Positions 1 through 5,485 of a stretch of DNA of 14,760 nucleotides are shown here, one piece after another. The notes below the pieces were generated by a model. That model did no database searches, was not told the DNA's origin, and was given only the letters and a program-made list of their open reading frames with translations. Within the stretch, counting starts at the first letter, position 1; each line of letters opens with the position of its first letter. The stretch is from DASUGM01 sp036274055. GTDB taxonomy: Bacteria > Acidobacteriota > Vicinamibacteria > Vicinamibacterales > SCN-69-37. The DNA lies in contig DASUGM010000020.1 of the NCBI GenBank assembly GCA_036274055.1, positions 1 to 14,760 on the forward strand, written 5' to 3'. Made by a program: the position numbers and the translations under genes.

Positions 1-125
1 GCCGGGACAAAGATTGCCAACCCCGCTATCTGCCAGGGCGTCCACGCCAGCGCCCCGCCGTACCGGAACAGAAGGAAGCCAAGGACGACGACCACGAGAA
101 GCAGGCTGCCGAAATTCAGTTTCAA
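1..125 (-). CDS. N-terminus of a small integral membrane protein (possibly isoprenylcysteine carboxyl methyltransferase family), partial
   Basis: Only the first 41 codons are present; the gene runs off the left edge. It reads from a TTG at 125-123 preceded by an AGAGG-type ribosome binding site, starting MKLNFGSLLL. A strongly hydrophobic helix (residues 5-19, rich in L and V) is followed by FRYGGALAWTPWQIAG and a second hydrophobic segment. The pattern of a short N-terminal helix, then WTPxQIAGL leading into a second helix, is one I associate with bacterial isoprenylcysteine carboxyl methyltransferase-like (ICMT/PEMT) membrane proteins. The catalytic C-terminal half lies outside the window, so this remains tentative. 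The membrane location is well supported. No promoter is obvious between it and the istB remnant on its right. Confidence 0.5.
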   Translation of the reverse strand, partial: MKLNFGSLLLVVVVLGFLLFRYGGALAWTPWQIAGLAIFVP

Positions 126-206
126 GGATCCTCTTTGGACGCCGAAAAGTGACCAAGGCCAAGCGCCGGCGGGCGTGCCTGCTGGCAGTGATTCTACGCC
201 CCGGAG

Positions 207-410
207 TCAGTCGGTGGACACCTCGGCGATGTGCTGCTCGCGCGATTTGATGCGGGCCTTGGCGGTGTCGCTGATGTGACGGAAGCGCATTGACGAGTTC
301 GTCGAGTAGAAGCGCACCCGTTTGCCGTAGCGCGTCACGGCTTCGATGCCGAGCGCGGTAGCCAAGTGCGTCTTCCCGGTTCCCGTGCCGCCGGTGAGCA
401 CCGGGCTCAC
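207..410 (-). pseudogene. istB: istB remnant (IS21-family transposition helper ATPase) with large internal deletion
   Basis: The minus-strand reading contains the hallmark IstB segment: Walker A GGTGTGKTHLATALG, then KRVRFYST. In intact IstB/DnaC-like helpers this continues into VDLVNAL and, after Walker B (LDELGY), ends near a NxSFRF motif. Here, immediately after RFYST (around base 300), the frame continues NSSMRFRH and AKARIKSREQ, which looks like the extreme C-terminus of the family, before a TGA at 207-209. About 100 residues including Walker B appear deleted. The N-terminal DNA-binding part is also absent: upstream of 407 the frame is unrelated. An alternative reading has a short frameshift at the same point, since the next bases also translate as DELVNAL in another frame. 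Either way it cannot make a working helper. No istA transposase or terminal inverted repeats are visible. Confidence 0.75.
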
Positions 411-479
411 GGCGGGCGTGGAGCAGGCCGAAAACATCTGCTGATTGCGAACAGTAAGCCTTGTTCTTGAGCCTCTGAA

Positions 480-496
480 GTGGTCACAGTGACTAC
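480..496. promoter_or_regulatory. Candidate operator palindrome abutting the antitoxin start codon
   Basis: GTGGTCACAGTGACTAC is an 8-1-8 inverted repeat with one mismatched pair; its core GTCAC-A-GTGAC is perfect. It ends one base before the ATG of the Phd-type antitoxin at 497. Phd/VapB antitoxins typically autorepress by binding palindromes that overlap their own promoter or start, so this is a natural operator candidate. It takes the place where a Shine-Dalgarno would normally sit, and none is evident. Function is inferred from position and symmetry only. Confidence 0.4.
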
Positions 497-727
497 ATGG
501 CAAAGAATCGCGTCGGCGCGAGAGAATTGAAGGTGCGCCTCGGCACCTACCTCCGCCGTGTTCGGCAGGGGCACCGGCTCGTCGTCACCGATCGCGGGCA
601 GCCTGTGGCCGAACTGCGCCCGATCGGCGGCGAGGCAGGAGCGGGGACCGTGCTCGCCGAGTTGGAAGCGAGGGGCGTGGTGACTCGCCCGACGCGCAAG
701 CGGCCCACGCCGTTCAGATTTAATTGA
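497..727 (+). CDS. Phd/YefM-family type II antitoxin (orphaned)
   Basis: This 76-residue protein would neutralise a cognate PIN-domain RNase and repress its own operon. The N-terminal two thirds has the Phd/YefM fold signature: an initial VGARELKVRLGTYLRRV helix, then RLVVTDRGQPVAELRPI, the strand-turn-strand that ends the DNA-binding dimer domain. The tail (about residue 50 onward, LAELEARGVVTRPTRKR and PFRFN) is the flexible part that normally wraps the toxin. Length matches the family. The start ATG lacks a clear ribosome binding site and directly follows a palindrome at 480-496. A PIN-toxin relic begins 57 nt downstream, so the pair was once a vapBC-type module. The antitoxin frame is intact while the toxin frame is broken. 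Confidence 0.85.
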   Translation: MAKNRVGARELKVRLGTYLRRVRQGHRLVVTDRGQPVAELRPIGGEAGAGTVLAELEARGVVTRPTRKRPTPFRFN

Positions 728-784
728 GAGCCGCGGCCAACCTCTGTCCGCAGCCGTGCTGAAGGATCGCGAGGACCGGTTCTG

Positions 785-1073
785 ATGCGGCTCTTCGACG
801 CCAACGCCCTTGCCAAGCGCTACGTCCGAGAGAAGGGCACCGTCAAAGTCCGCCGTCTCCTGTCGTCCCGACCTCGCAGCGACCAGTCGGTACTCTGCCG
901 TTGAGATCGCGTCAGCCTTGACCCGCCGGGCCCGCGAAGGAGCCCTGACCAACGACGATCGCGATCGCGCCGGTCGCATTCGATGAGCGGCTCCTTGCTG
1001 CGGCGCGGAAGGAACGCGTCACGGTTGTGTGACCGGCTTCGACCGCGCGTGACTCCGCATGGCTGCCATGCCA
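785..1073 (+). pseudogene. vapC-type PIN-domain toxin, inactivated by multiple frameshifts and a stop
   Basis: The reading starts MRLFDANALAKRYVREKG (frame of base 785), carrying the first PIN acidic residue (D5). It hits a TGA at 902 because an extra C in a CCC run near 868-870 shifts the frame. In the next frame homology resumes as DLAATSRYSAVEIASALTRR with E-x-x-SAL, the second conserved acidic region of VapC. An extra G near 971-973 shifts it again to VAFDERLLAAARKERVTVV. A third change near 1029 gives VTGFDRA, the last PIN motif, followed by an in-frame TGA at 1050 and LRMAAM. Spliced together, the frames give a nearly full PIN domain, so these are recent lesions in a recognisable toxin RNase. 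Sequencing indels could mimic this, but several independent events make decay more likely. Confidence 0.8.
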
Positions 1074-1175
1074 CGCACGCCTGGCGAGTCCCGAATTCAT
1101 CAGGCTCACGCGCCACGGCGCGAAGCGCGTCAACGACACGGCTCGGCTCGCGATCGCTTGTTACCTTGGTGTCAC

Positions 1176-1199
1176 CCGAAGCGTTAGGCTTCGGCCTAA
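1176..1199. other. Two mutually exclusive hairpins on the 3' side of the tRNA gene
   Basis: CCGAAGC (1176-1182) can pair with GCTTCGG (1188-1194) around a 5-nt loop. Alternatively TTAGGC (1184-1189) can pair with GCCTAA (1194-1199) around TTCG, giving a C(UUCG)G tetraloop on the plus strand. The two structures share bases and cannot coexist. There is no strong T-tract directly behind either, so I do not call a terminator. It lies about 35-58 nt beyond the 3' end of tRNA-Thr and could help end that transcript or the decayed toxin transcript. Confidence 0.3.
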
Positions 1200-1233
1200 G
1201 GACGATCGATTTTGAGTGTTTGCTGAGAAAATC

Positions 1234-1309
1234 TGGAGCCGGCGATCGGACTTGAACCGATGACCTGCTGATTACGAATCAGCTGCTCTACCAACTGAGC
1301 TACGCCGGC
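1234..1309 (-). tRNA. tRNA-Thr (anticodon CGT), CCA encoded
   Basis: The minus strand folds as a canonical cloverleaf. The acceptor stem is GCCGGCG/CGCCGGC, the D arm GCTC-AGTTGGTA-GAGC, and the anticodon arm GCTGA-TTCGTAA-TCAGC with anticodon CGT. The variable loop is AGGTC, and the T arm is ATCGG-TTCAAGT-CCGAT with an intact TTCAA. The discriminator base is T (plus-strand base 1237) and CCA is encoded at 1236-1234. All stems pair perfectly. It reads ACG (threonine) codons. The gene lies 72 nt downstream of the histone-like gene on the same strand, separated by a strong hairpin at 1323-1351. Confidence 0.97.
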
Positions 1310-1322
1310 CTGGCGGGACGCG

Positions 1323-1351
1323 CGCGGGCACAGACCACGTCCGTGCCCGCG
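1323..1351 (-). terminator. Strong GC-rich hairpin between histone-like gene and tRNA-Thr
   Basis: CGCGGGCACAGAC (1323-1335) and GTCCGTGCCCGCG (1339-1351) form a 13-bp stem with one imperfect pair, which is a G-U in minus-strand RNA, and a 3-nt loop. It is about 30 nt past the stop codon of the histone-like gene and just ahead of the tRNA gene on the same strand. No U-run follows, so intrinsic termination is uncertain. It could instead act in pausing, in 3'-end protection, or in separating the mRNA from the tRNA transcript. Confidence 0.4.
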
Positions 1352-1381
1352 ACGAGAACTTCAAAAGCCTACCACACGCAC

Positions 1382-1963
1382 TTATCGGCGCCGCGCCGCC
1401 TTCCGTCCCGATCGCGCCGCCTTGCGCGCAGACCGCGCTGCTTTCCGCCCCAGGCGCCGAGTGTTTCTCGCCACTTTCCTGGCGACCTTCCTGATCTTAC
1501 GCGGGAGCTTGGCGGCCTTCCTGGCGGCACGCCTGCCGGTCCGCTTCGCGACCCTGGCGGTCTTTCTCGCAGCGGCTTTACCCTTGCCGGCAGCCTGCTT
1601 GACCGTGACGGCAACCTTTGTCTTCGCCGGCGCCTTGGCAGGTGTGGCTTTGGCCGTCGCCTTCGTCGCCATCGACCTGGCGGCGGTGACCGCGCGCGCC
1701 GCCGTGTCGCGCACCGCGGCAGCGGCGGCCTGCGCCGTCGGCTTCACGGCCGCCACGGCGGCGTTGACCTTCGGCTTGACCGCGGCGACCGCCGCTTCGA
1801 CTTTCGGCTTGGCGGCGGCAATCGCGGCGTCGACCCTGGGTTTCGCTTCGTCGTACAGATGCTCGGCTTGCGCGGTGATTTTGCCCATCGCCGCGCCGAT
1901 GGTCTCGGCGGCAGAGGTGAGCAGATCGGGTTGCGTCGCTTCCTTCGGATCGGTTTCGGACAT
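1382..1963 (-). CDS. Histone H1-like, Ala/Lys/Arg-rich nucleoid protein with 11-residue repeats
   Basis: This 193-residue, extremely biased protein has three zones. Residues 1-39 form a mildly acidic head. Residues 40-83 hold four tandem 11-residue repeats (AKPRVDAAIAA, AKPKVEAAVAA, VKPKVNAAVAA, VKPTAQAAAAA) that should form a Pro-punctuated amphipathic helix. Residues about 95-193 form a basic tail, first of H1-like ATKATAKATPAKAPAK character, then dense in RKAARR-type motifs ending KAARRR. No aromatic residue follows Y37. A GGGAG ribosome binding site precedes the ATG by 6 nt. The tail resembles eukaryotic H1 and bacterial HctB/AlgP-like DNA-compacting proteins, so binding to DNA or another polyanion is the likely role. 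The repeated segment also recalls phasin-like or LEA-like helices. Composition-driven similarity limits certainty about function. Confidence 0.75.
   Translation of the reverse strand: MSETDPKEATQPDLLTSAAETIGAAMGKITAQAEHLYDEAKPRVDAAIAAAKPKVEAAVAAVKPKVNAAVAAVKPTAQAAAAAVRDTAARAVTAARSMATKATAKATPAKAPAKTKVAVTVKQAAGKGKAAARKTARVAKRTGRRAARKAAKLPRKIRKVARKVARNTRRLGRKAARSARKAARSGRKAARRR
1715..1846 (-). repeat. Four tandem 33-bp units inside the histone-like gene
   Basis: Bases 1846 down to 1715 encode four consecutive 11-residue units with the pattern (A/V)KP-x-V-x-AA-x-AA. The first three are close to identical at the protein level; the fourth is degenerate (TAQ in place of KVN). This is the signature of internal tandem duplication, and copy number may vary between strains. 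Confidence 0.75.
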
Positions 1964-2008
1964 TGAGGGCTCCCGGATGGCTCACTCTACACCCGCAGAG
2001 CCATGGAA

Positions 2009-2141
2009 CGTTCTTCGGTTCGGGACTTCGGAAGTTCGGGCGTTCCGTTCTCTCGTTCTCTTGCCCGGCGCCTGTGAACGCGAGCACGAGCGAACGAAAG
2101 CACCGAACGCCCGAACTTCCGAAGTTCCGAACCCAAGAACG
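2009..2141. repeat. Large imperfect inverted repeat (about 50-bp arms) with roughly 8-bp internal periodicity
   Basis: The left arm (2009-2060, beginning CGTTCTTCGGTTCGG) and the right arm (about 2085-2141, ending GGTTC on the other strand) are reverse complements. They share a perfect 21-bp core (left arm 2025-2045, right arm 2105-2125), with scattered mismatches on either side. About 30 nt separate the arms. Within each arm a TTCGGxxx octamer recurs, for example TTCGGGAC, TTCGGAAG and TTCGGGCG in succession. The element fills almost all of the 210-bp spacer between the histone-like gene and the SnoaL-like gene. It is too large and too U-poor for an ordinary terminator. A dispersed palindromic repeat, MITE-like element or cruciform-forming sequence fits better. 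Confidence 0.85.
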
Positions 2142-2173
2142 CCGATGTATATTGACCCCGTCTCCCGGAGGCC

Positions 2174-2596
2174 ATGATGACGCGCGATGAGGTGCTGAAG
2201 TTCCTCGCCGATCGGCAGAGCGCATGGGAAGCGCGCGATCCGGCGGCGCTCGCGCGGTTCCATCATCCGGAATGCGTCGTCGAGAGCCCGATTTTCGGAA
2301 CGGTGGCGCGGCGCGACGCGATCGAAGTGTCGTATCGCGATTTGTTTCACGTGTTCGAGGACTGGACGCTCACCGGGCACGAGGTCATCGTCGACGGCGA
2401 CCGCGCGGTGCAGCTGTTCTCGGTGCACGCGACCCACTCGCGCGAGATGTTCGGCGTCAGCGCCACGCACCGCCGGTTTGAAATCCGCGGCGCGCTGGTG
2501 ATCTCCTTCCGCGACGGACTCATCGGTCACGAGCGGCGGATCTACGACTTCACCGGGATGCTGATTCAACTCGGCGTGATCAAGCCCAAGCTCTGA
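2174..2596 (+). CDS. SnoaL-like / NTF2-superfamily protein
   Basis: This is a 140-residue cytoplasmic protein with no signal or membrane segment. It has the layout of SnoaL-like polyketide-cyclase-fold proteins: an N-terminal helix with SAWEARDPAALARFHHPECVVESP, then GTVARRDAIEVSYRDLFHVFEDW and a curved sheet with HEVIVDGDRAVQLFSVHATH, RRFEIRGALVISFRDGLI and IYDFTGML. Length is typical. These folds bind small hydrophobic molecules or act as hydrolases or isomerases, and no substrate can be read from the sequence. Two ATGs lie in tandem (2174, 2177). GGAGG at 2167-2171 is better spaced for the second, giving 139 residues. The gene ends 6 bp from the convergent gene at 2603, with no terminator between. 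TATATT at 2147-2152 may be a -10 element just downstream of the large inverted repeat. Confidence 0.85.
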   Translation: MMTRDEVLKFLADRQSAWEARDPAALARFHHPECVVESPIFGTVARRDAIEVSYRDLFHVFEDWTLTGHEVIVDGDRAVQLFSVHATHSREMFGVSATHRRFEIRGALVISFRDGLIGHERRIYDFTGMLIQLGVIKPKL

Positions 2597-2602
2597 CGGC
2601 GT

Positions 2603-4621
2603 TCACTTCAGGTTGTCGCGCAGCGTCTTGATCTCGGGCCGGTGCTTCGCGGCAGGATCGATCTTGTCCAGGGCGTCAAGCGCGGCACGAGCTTTCGCCC
2701 AATCCTTCAGGCTCACGAAAATGGTCGCGGCATGCACGTGCATGATCGCGGTGGCCGGCGACTCGGCAACCAGTTCCATATACGGCCTGGCGGCGGCGTC
2801 GTCGCCCAGCAGGTGATAAATCCACCCGAGCGTATCGGCGACGGCGTTCGACGGCAGCGACTTGAACGCGCGTTGAGCGAACGGCAGCGCTTCCGCCGGA
2901 TTGTTGTGCTCGAGCGCCAGCATGTATGCGAGGTTGTTCAACGCCACGCCGTTCCTGGGGTCGAGTGCGACCACCCGTCGATAACGGGCAATCGCCTCGT
3001 CGTAGTCCTGCCGATCCGCGGCGATTTCGGCCAGTTGATGCTGAGCAATGCTCAATCGCGGTTCGAGATCGGTCGCCTGTGTCAGCAGTGATTCGCCGGC
3101 GGCGCTGTTGCCACGCGCGAACTGCACATCGGCCTTGAGCGCGAGGCGCACCGCGTCCGCCCGTAATCCGCCCCTGGATGCGGCGGCGACGCGGCGCGCC
3201 GAAAAAGTCGCGGGCAAGTCGGTCGCCGGATCGATCGCCGCGGTGGTTGGCGATTCAGGCGCGTGCGGTTTCGCAAACGGCGCACACAAGGGATCGCCCA
3301 GGACAATCGTCTGCCAGCTCAGGAACGGCATCGCGAAATAGAACGATTCGGCGAGATTGAATCCGGCCAGATAGACCGGGAAGAGAATCTGCGGACGAAT
3401 CGTCGCATCCAGGTAGGGCTCGGCCACGTTGGCCGAGACGCCGGTGAGGCCGGCGCGCACCAGATCGCCGGCCAGCGACGACAATCCAATCGTGTCCGGA
3501 CGCCAGTCGGCCGGAGGTTCGACGAACGTGCGGCCATCGCTGCCGACGAACAGGCCGCCGATGGCGCCCGGCGCGAACGTCAGGCCCGGCTCGCGCACGC
3601 GATACGCCGGATCGCTCGATCCGAATCCGTAATAGCCGATCACGGCGGTCGTCGACGCCGCGAGCGCGGCGCTCGATTCGAGCACGACGGGATGTCCATT
3701 CGCAGACAGCGTGTCGGCGGCGGACTGGAGCCAGGCGTTGCCGCCTCGATCGAACGATCCCGCGCGCTGGTCGAGCACCACGGCGTCGACCGGCAGCGGC
3801 GCACGCCCGCGCTCGATCAGGCCGAGCGCGTCTTTCACCGTGAAGCCGTCGATCCGGGTGACGAGATAGAGCTCCGAGTTCTCACGCGTGAACGGCTGCG
3901 CCGTCGAGAGCGGCGCGGCGCCCAGGTACCGCGGGTTGTCGACGCGGCCAATCGCGGGCAGCGACGGCGTGTCGAGCATCGGCCTCGAGAGGAATTCGGA
4001 CTCGACGGTTTCTTCGCCGTCCTCGGACGCGGTCATGCCGCGCACTCGAAGCGGCACCCGTTCGTCGCGCAGATAGTACGGACTGCTGGAGAGTCCGACG
4101 ACCGCCGCGGGCGGCGCTTCGATCATGCGGCGATAGAGCAGCGTCAACTCCGAGTCGACGCTGGCCATCGTCCCGTCGCTGCCGCGGGTGCCGCGGATTC
4201 GCAGGGGAATGCCCTTGGTCAGGACGATGTAGAGAATCTGATCCTGCAGTCCGGTGCGGGTCAGATAGGACGCAATCGGCCCCTGAATGGTGAGCTCGAA
4301 GGCGGTCCGCGAGATCTGTTCAGTCGTCGGTGCGTTGAGGTGAACGACGTGATCCAGCGGGATGCGCCGGCTGCGCACGTACGCATCCGCGATCTCGCCC
4401 GAGGCGGGACTCGCATCGTTGGTGACGACCAGCACCCGCCGTTCCGGCGGCGAGACGTGAATCGCGCCGGCGGCGAGGGTCGCCGCAAACACCAGGCAAA
4501 ACTGCGGCGTCGGCGAAGCAGTTTGAACCCGCACGATCCGAGAACAGGGGCAAGACCTGTTCCAGGAAGGGCCGGGCGGAAAACGCCAGGCGCCGCGAAC
4601 CGCGGCCTTCGGGAATACCAA
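2603..4621 (-). CDS. TIGR03790-family exported protein fused to C-terminal TPR repeats
   Basis: The maximal frame is 672 residues from a TTG at 4621. The true start is probably internal. A GTG at 4534 would give an N-terminus with a good secretion signal (MRVQTASPTPQ, then the hydrophobic FCLVFAATLAAGAI), and the first 29 codons look non-coding. Mature residues from about 62 begin RRVLVVTNDASPASGEIADAY and RRIPLDHVVHL, the opening of TIGR03790 proteins (function unknown). The domain spans to about residue 460 and includes VVLDQRAGSFDRGGNAWLQ and SVTANVAEPYLD-like GVSANVAEPYLD. The last 150 residues are TPR-like: SIAQHQLAEIAADRQDYDEA, RYRRVVALDPRNGVALNNLA and VADTLGWIYHLLGDDAAA. It is transcribed separately from the upstream OmpA operon, whose terminator lies at 4655-4704. 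A surface or periplasmic assembly role is inference. Confidence 0.8.
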   Translation of the reverse strand: MVFPKAAVRGAWRFPPGPSWNRSCPCSRIVRVQTASPTPQFCLVFAATLAAGAIHVSPPERRVLVVTNDASPASGEIADAYVRSRRIPLDHVVHLNAPTTEQISRTAFELTIQGPIASYLTRTGLQDQILYIVLTKGIPLRIRGTRGSDGTMASVDSELTLLYRRMIEAPPAAVVGLSSSPYYLRDERVPLRVRGMTASEDGEETVESEFLSRPMLDTPSLPAIGRVDNPRYLGAAPLSTAQPFTRENSELYLVTRIDGFTVKDALGLIERGRAPLPVDAVVLDQRAGSFDRGGNAWLQSAADTLSANGHPVVLESSAALAASTTAVIGYYGFGSSDPAYRVREPGLTFAPGAIGGLFVGSDGRTFVEPPADWRPDTIGLSSLAGDLVRAGLTGVSANVAEPYLDATIRPQILFPVYLAGFNLAESFYFAMPFLSWQTIVLGDPLCAPFAKPHAPESPTTAAIDPATDLPATFSARRVAAASRGGLRADAVRLALKADVQFARGNSAAGESLLTQATDLEPRLSIAQHQLAEIAADRQDYDEAIARYRRVVALDPRNGVALNNLAYMLALEHNNPAEALPFAQRAFKSLPSNAVADTLGWIYHLLGDDAAARPYMELVAESPATAIMHVHAATIFVSLKDWAKARAALDALDKIDPAAKHRPEIKTLRDNLK

Positions 4622-4654
4622 CAGAGGCCAGCCGTCGCGCCATGTTTGCTTGAA

Positions 4655-4704
4655 TCACAAAAAGAAACGGCGACGGACTCGGGCAGGTGAGTCCGCCGCC
4701 GTTT
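4655..4704 (-). terminator. Rho-independent terminator of the VWA-OmpA operon
   Basis: Read on the minus strand, a 16-bp stem (AAACGGCGGCGGACTC pairing with the segment at 4665-4680, one mismatch) and an 8-nt loop are followed at once by TTTCTTTTTG. This is a textbook intrinsic terminator about 80 nt past the OmpA stop codon. It separates that operon from the TIGR03790 gene on the same strand. Confidence 0.9.
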
Positions 4705-4752
4705 GGCTCAGTCCCCGTGACCAAGCCGACGACAGGGGTCGAAAACCCGTGG

Positions 4753-4774
4753 GCAGGGCGCCCGTGCGCCCTGC
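4753..4774 (-). other. Second hairpin just after the OmpA stop codon
   Basis: GCAGGGCG (4753-4760) and CGCCCTGC (4767-4774) form a perfect 8-bp stem around a 6-nt loop, 11 nt beyond the end of the OmpA coding region. It lacks a strong U-run, so it is more likely an mRNA 3'-end stabiliser or a backup pause site ahead of the main terminator at 4655-4704. Confidence 0.4.
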
Positions 4775-4785
4775 GCCGGGGGAGA

Positions 4786-5472
4786 CTACGCGAGCACGCG
4801 AATGACGACGCGGCGGTTCTGTTCACGACCCGCCTTGGTGTTGTTTGGCGCCGCCGGCTTGTCCTCGCCGTAGCTGATCACGTTCATGCGGTGCAGCGGA
4901 ATCTGGTGCGTCTCGTAGAGATAACGCTTCACGGCTTCCGCGCGCTCCAGGCCGAGCTTCTCGTTGGCCAGCTTCGCGCCGGTGTTGTCGGTGTGACCTT
5001 CGATTTCGAAGTAGGCGCCCTTCGGGTCGGCTTTCAGCTGGCTGACCATCGCGTCCAGCGCGGCCTTTGCCTCGTCGGGCAACATGGCCTTGCCGAACTT
5101 GAACTTGCCCTGGTCTTCGCTCAGCACCACTTCGTAGACGATCTTCTTGGACGCCTTGTCGACGGCCTCCGCCTTCGCGTCGGCGGCGCGCGCCGCGTCC
5201 GCCGCGCTGCCGGCCTTGGCGTCGGCCGCGTTGGCTGCCGCGCCCGCCTTGTCCGCTGACGTCTGCGCCGCGCCGGCCTTGGTGTCGACTTCGCCGATGC
5301 GCGCTTCGTTCTGTTTCGTCCGTTCCTGGGTCTGCTCGAGCGACTGGCTGACCGTATCGACCTTGCCGCTGACGCTGCCGACCTGCTTGTTCACGTATCC
5401 CTTGGTCGCGCACGCGGACGTTCCGGCCGCGGTGAGCGCAAGGGCCATTGCTGCAACGATGACACGACGCAT
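4786..5472 (-). CDS. OmpA-family peptidoglycan-binding lipoprotein with Ala-rich coiled-coil linker
   Basis: A 228-residue product starts at the ATG at 5472, preceded by AGGAGGAGG. The frame extends further upstream but that part overlaps the previous gene. A signal peptide MRRVIVAAMALALTAAGTSAC ends in a lipobox-like TSAC (Cys21, weak at -3). Residues about 25-110 form an Ala/Lys/Asp-rich heptad-like stalk. Residues about 118-228 are an OmpA C-terminal domain with EIEGHTDNTGAKLANEKLGL, RAEAVKRYL, and the terminal GREQNRRVVIRV. Asp162 and the NRR arginines are the residues that grip diaminopimelate in this family. The predicted role is outer-membrane anchoring to peptidoglycan, Pal-like with an extended linker. 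It is the second gene of an operon: the VWA stop codon TAG is 13 nt upstream and its ribosome binding site overlaps that junction. A terminator follows. Confidence 0.92.
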   Translation of the reverse strand: MRRVIVAAMALALTAAGTSACATKGYVNKQVGSVSGKVDTVSQSLEQTQERTKQNEARIGEVDTKAGAAQTSADKAGAAANAADAKAGSAADAARAADAKAEAVDKASKKIVYEVVLSEDQGKFKFGKAMLPDEAKAALDAMVSQLKADPKGAYFEIEGHTDNTGAKLANEKLGLERAEAVKRYLYETHQIPLHRMNVISYGEDKPAAPNNTKAGREQNRRVVIRVLA

Positions 5473-5485
5473 GATGAACCTCCTC

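Noticed and set aside
3263..4690. 475-codon plus-strand frame opposite the TIGR03790-TPR gene, and similar long frames opposite the propeller gene (11304-12602) and the regulator (9902-11104)
   Set aside because: All are mirror frames of well-supported genes, with Arg-rich unnatural composition and no recognisable domains.
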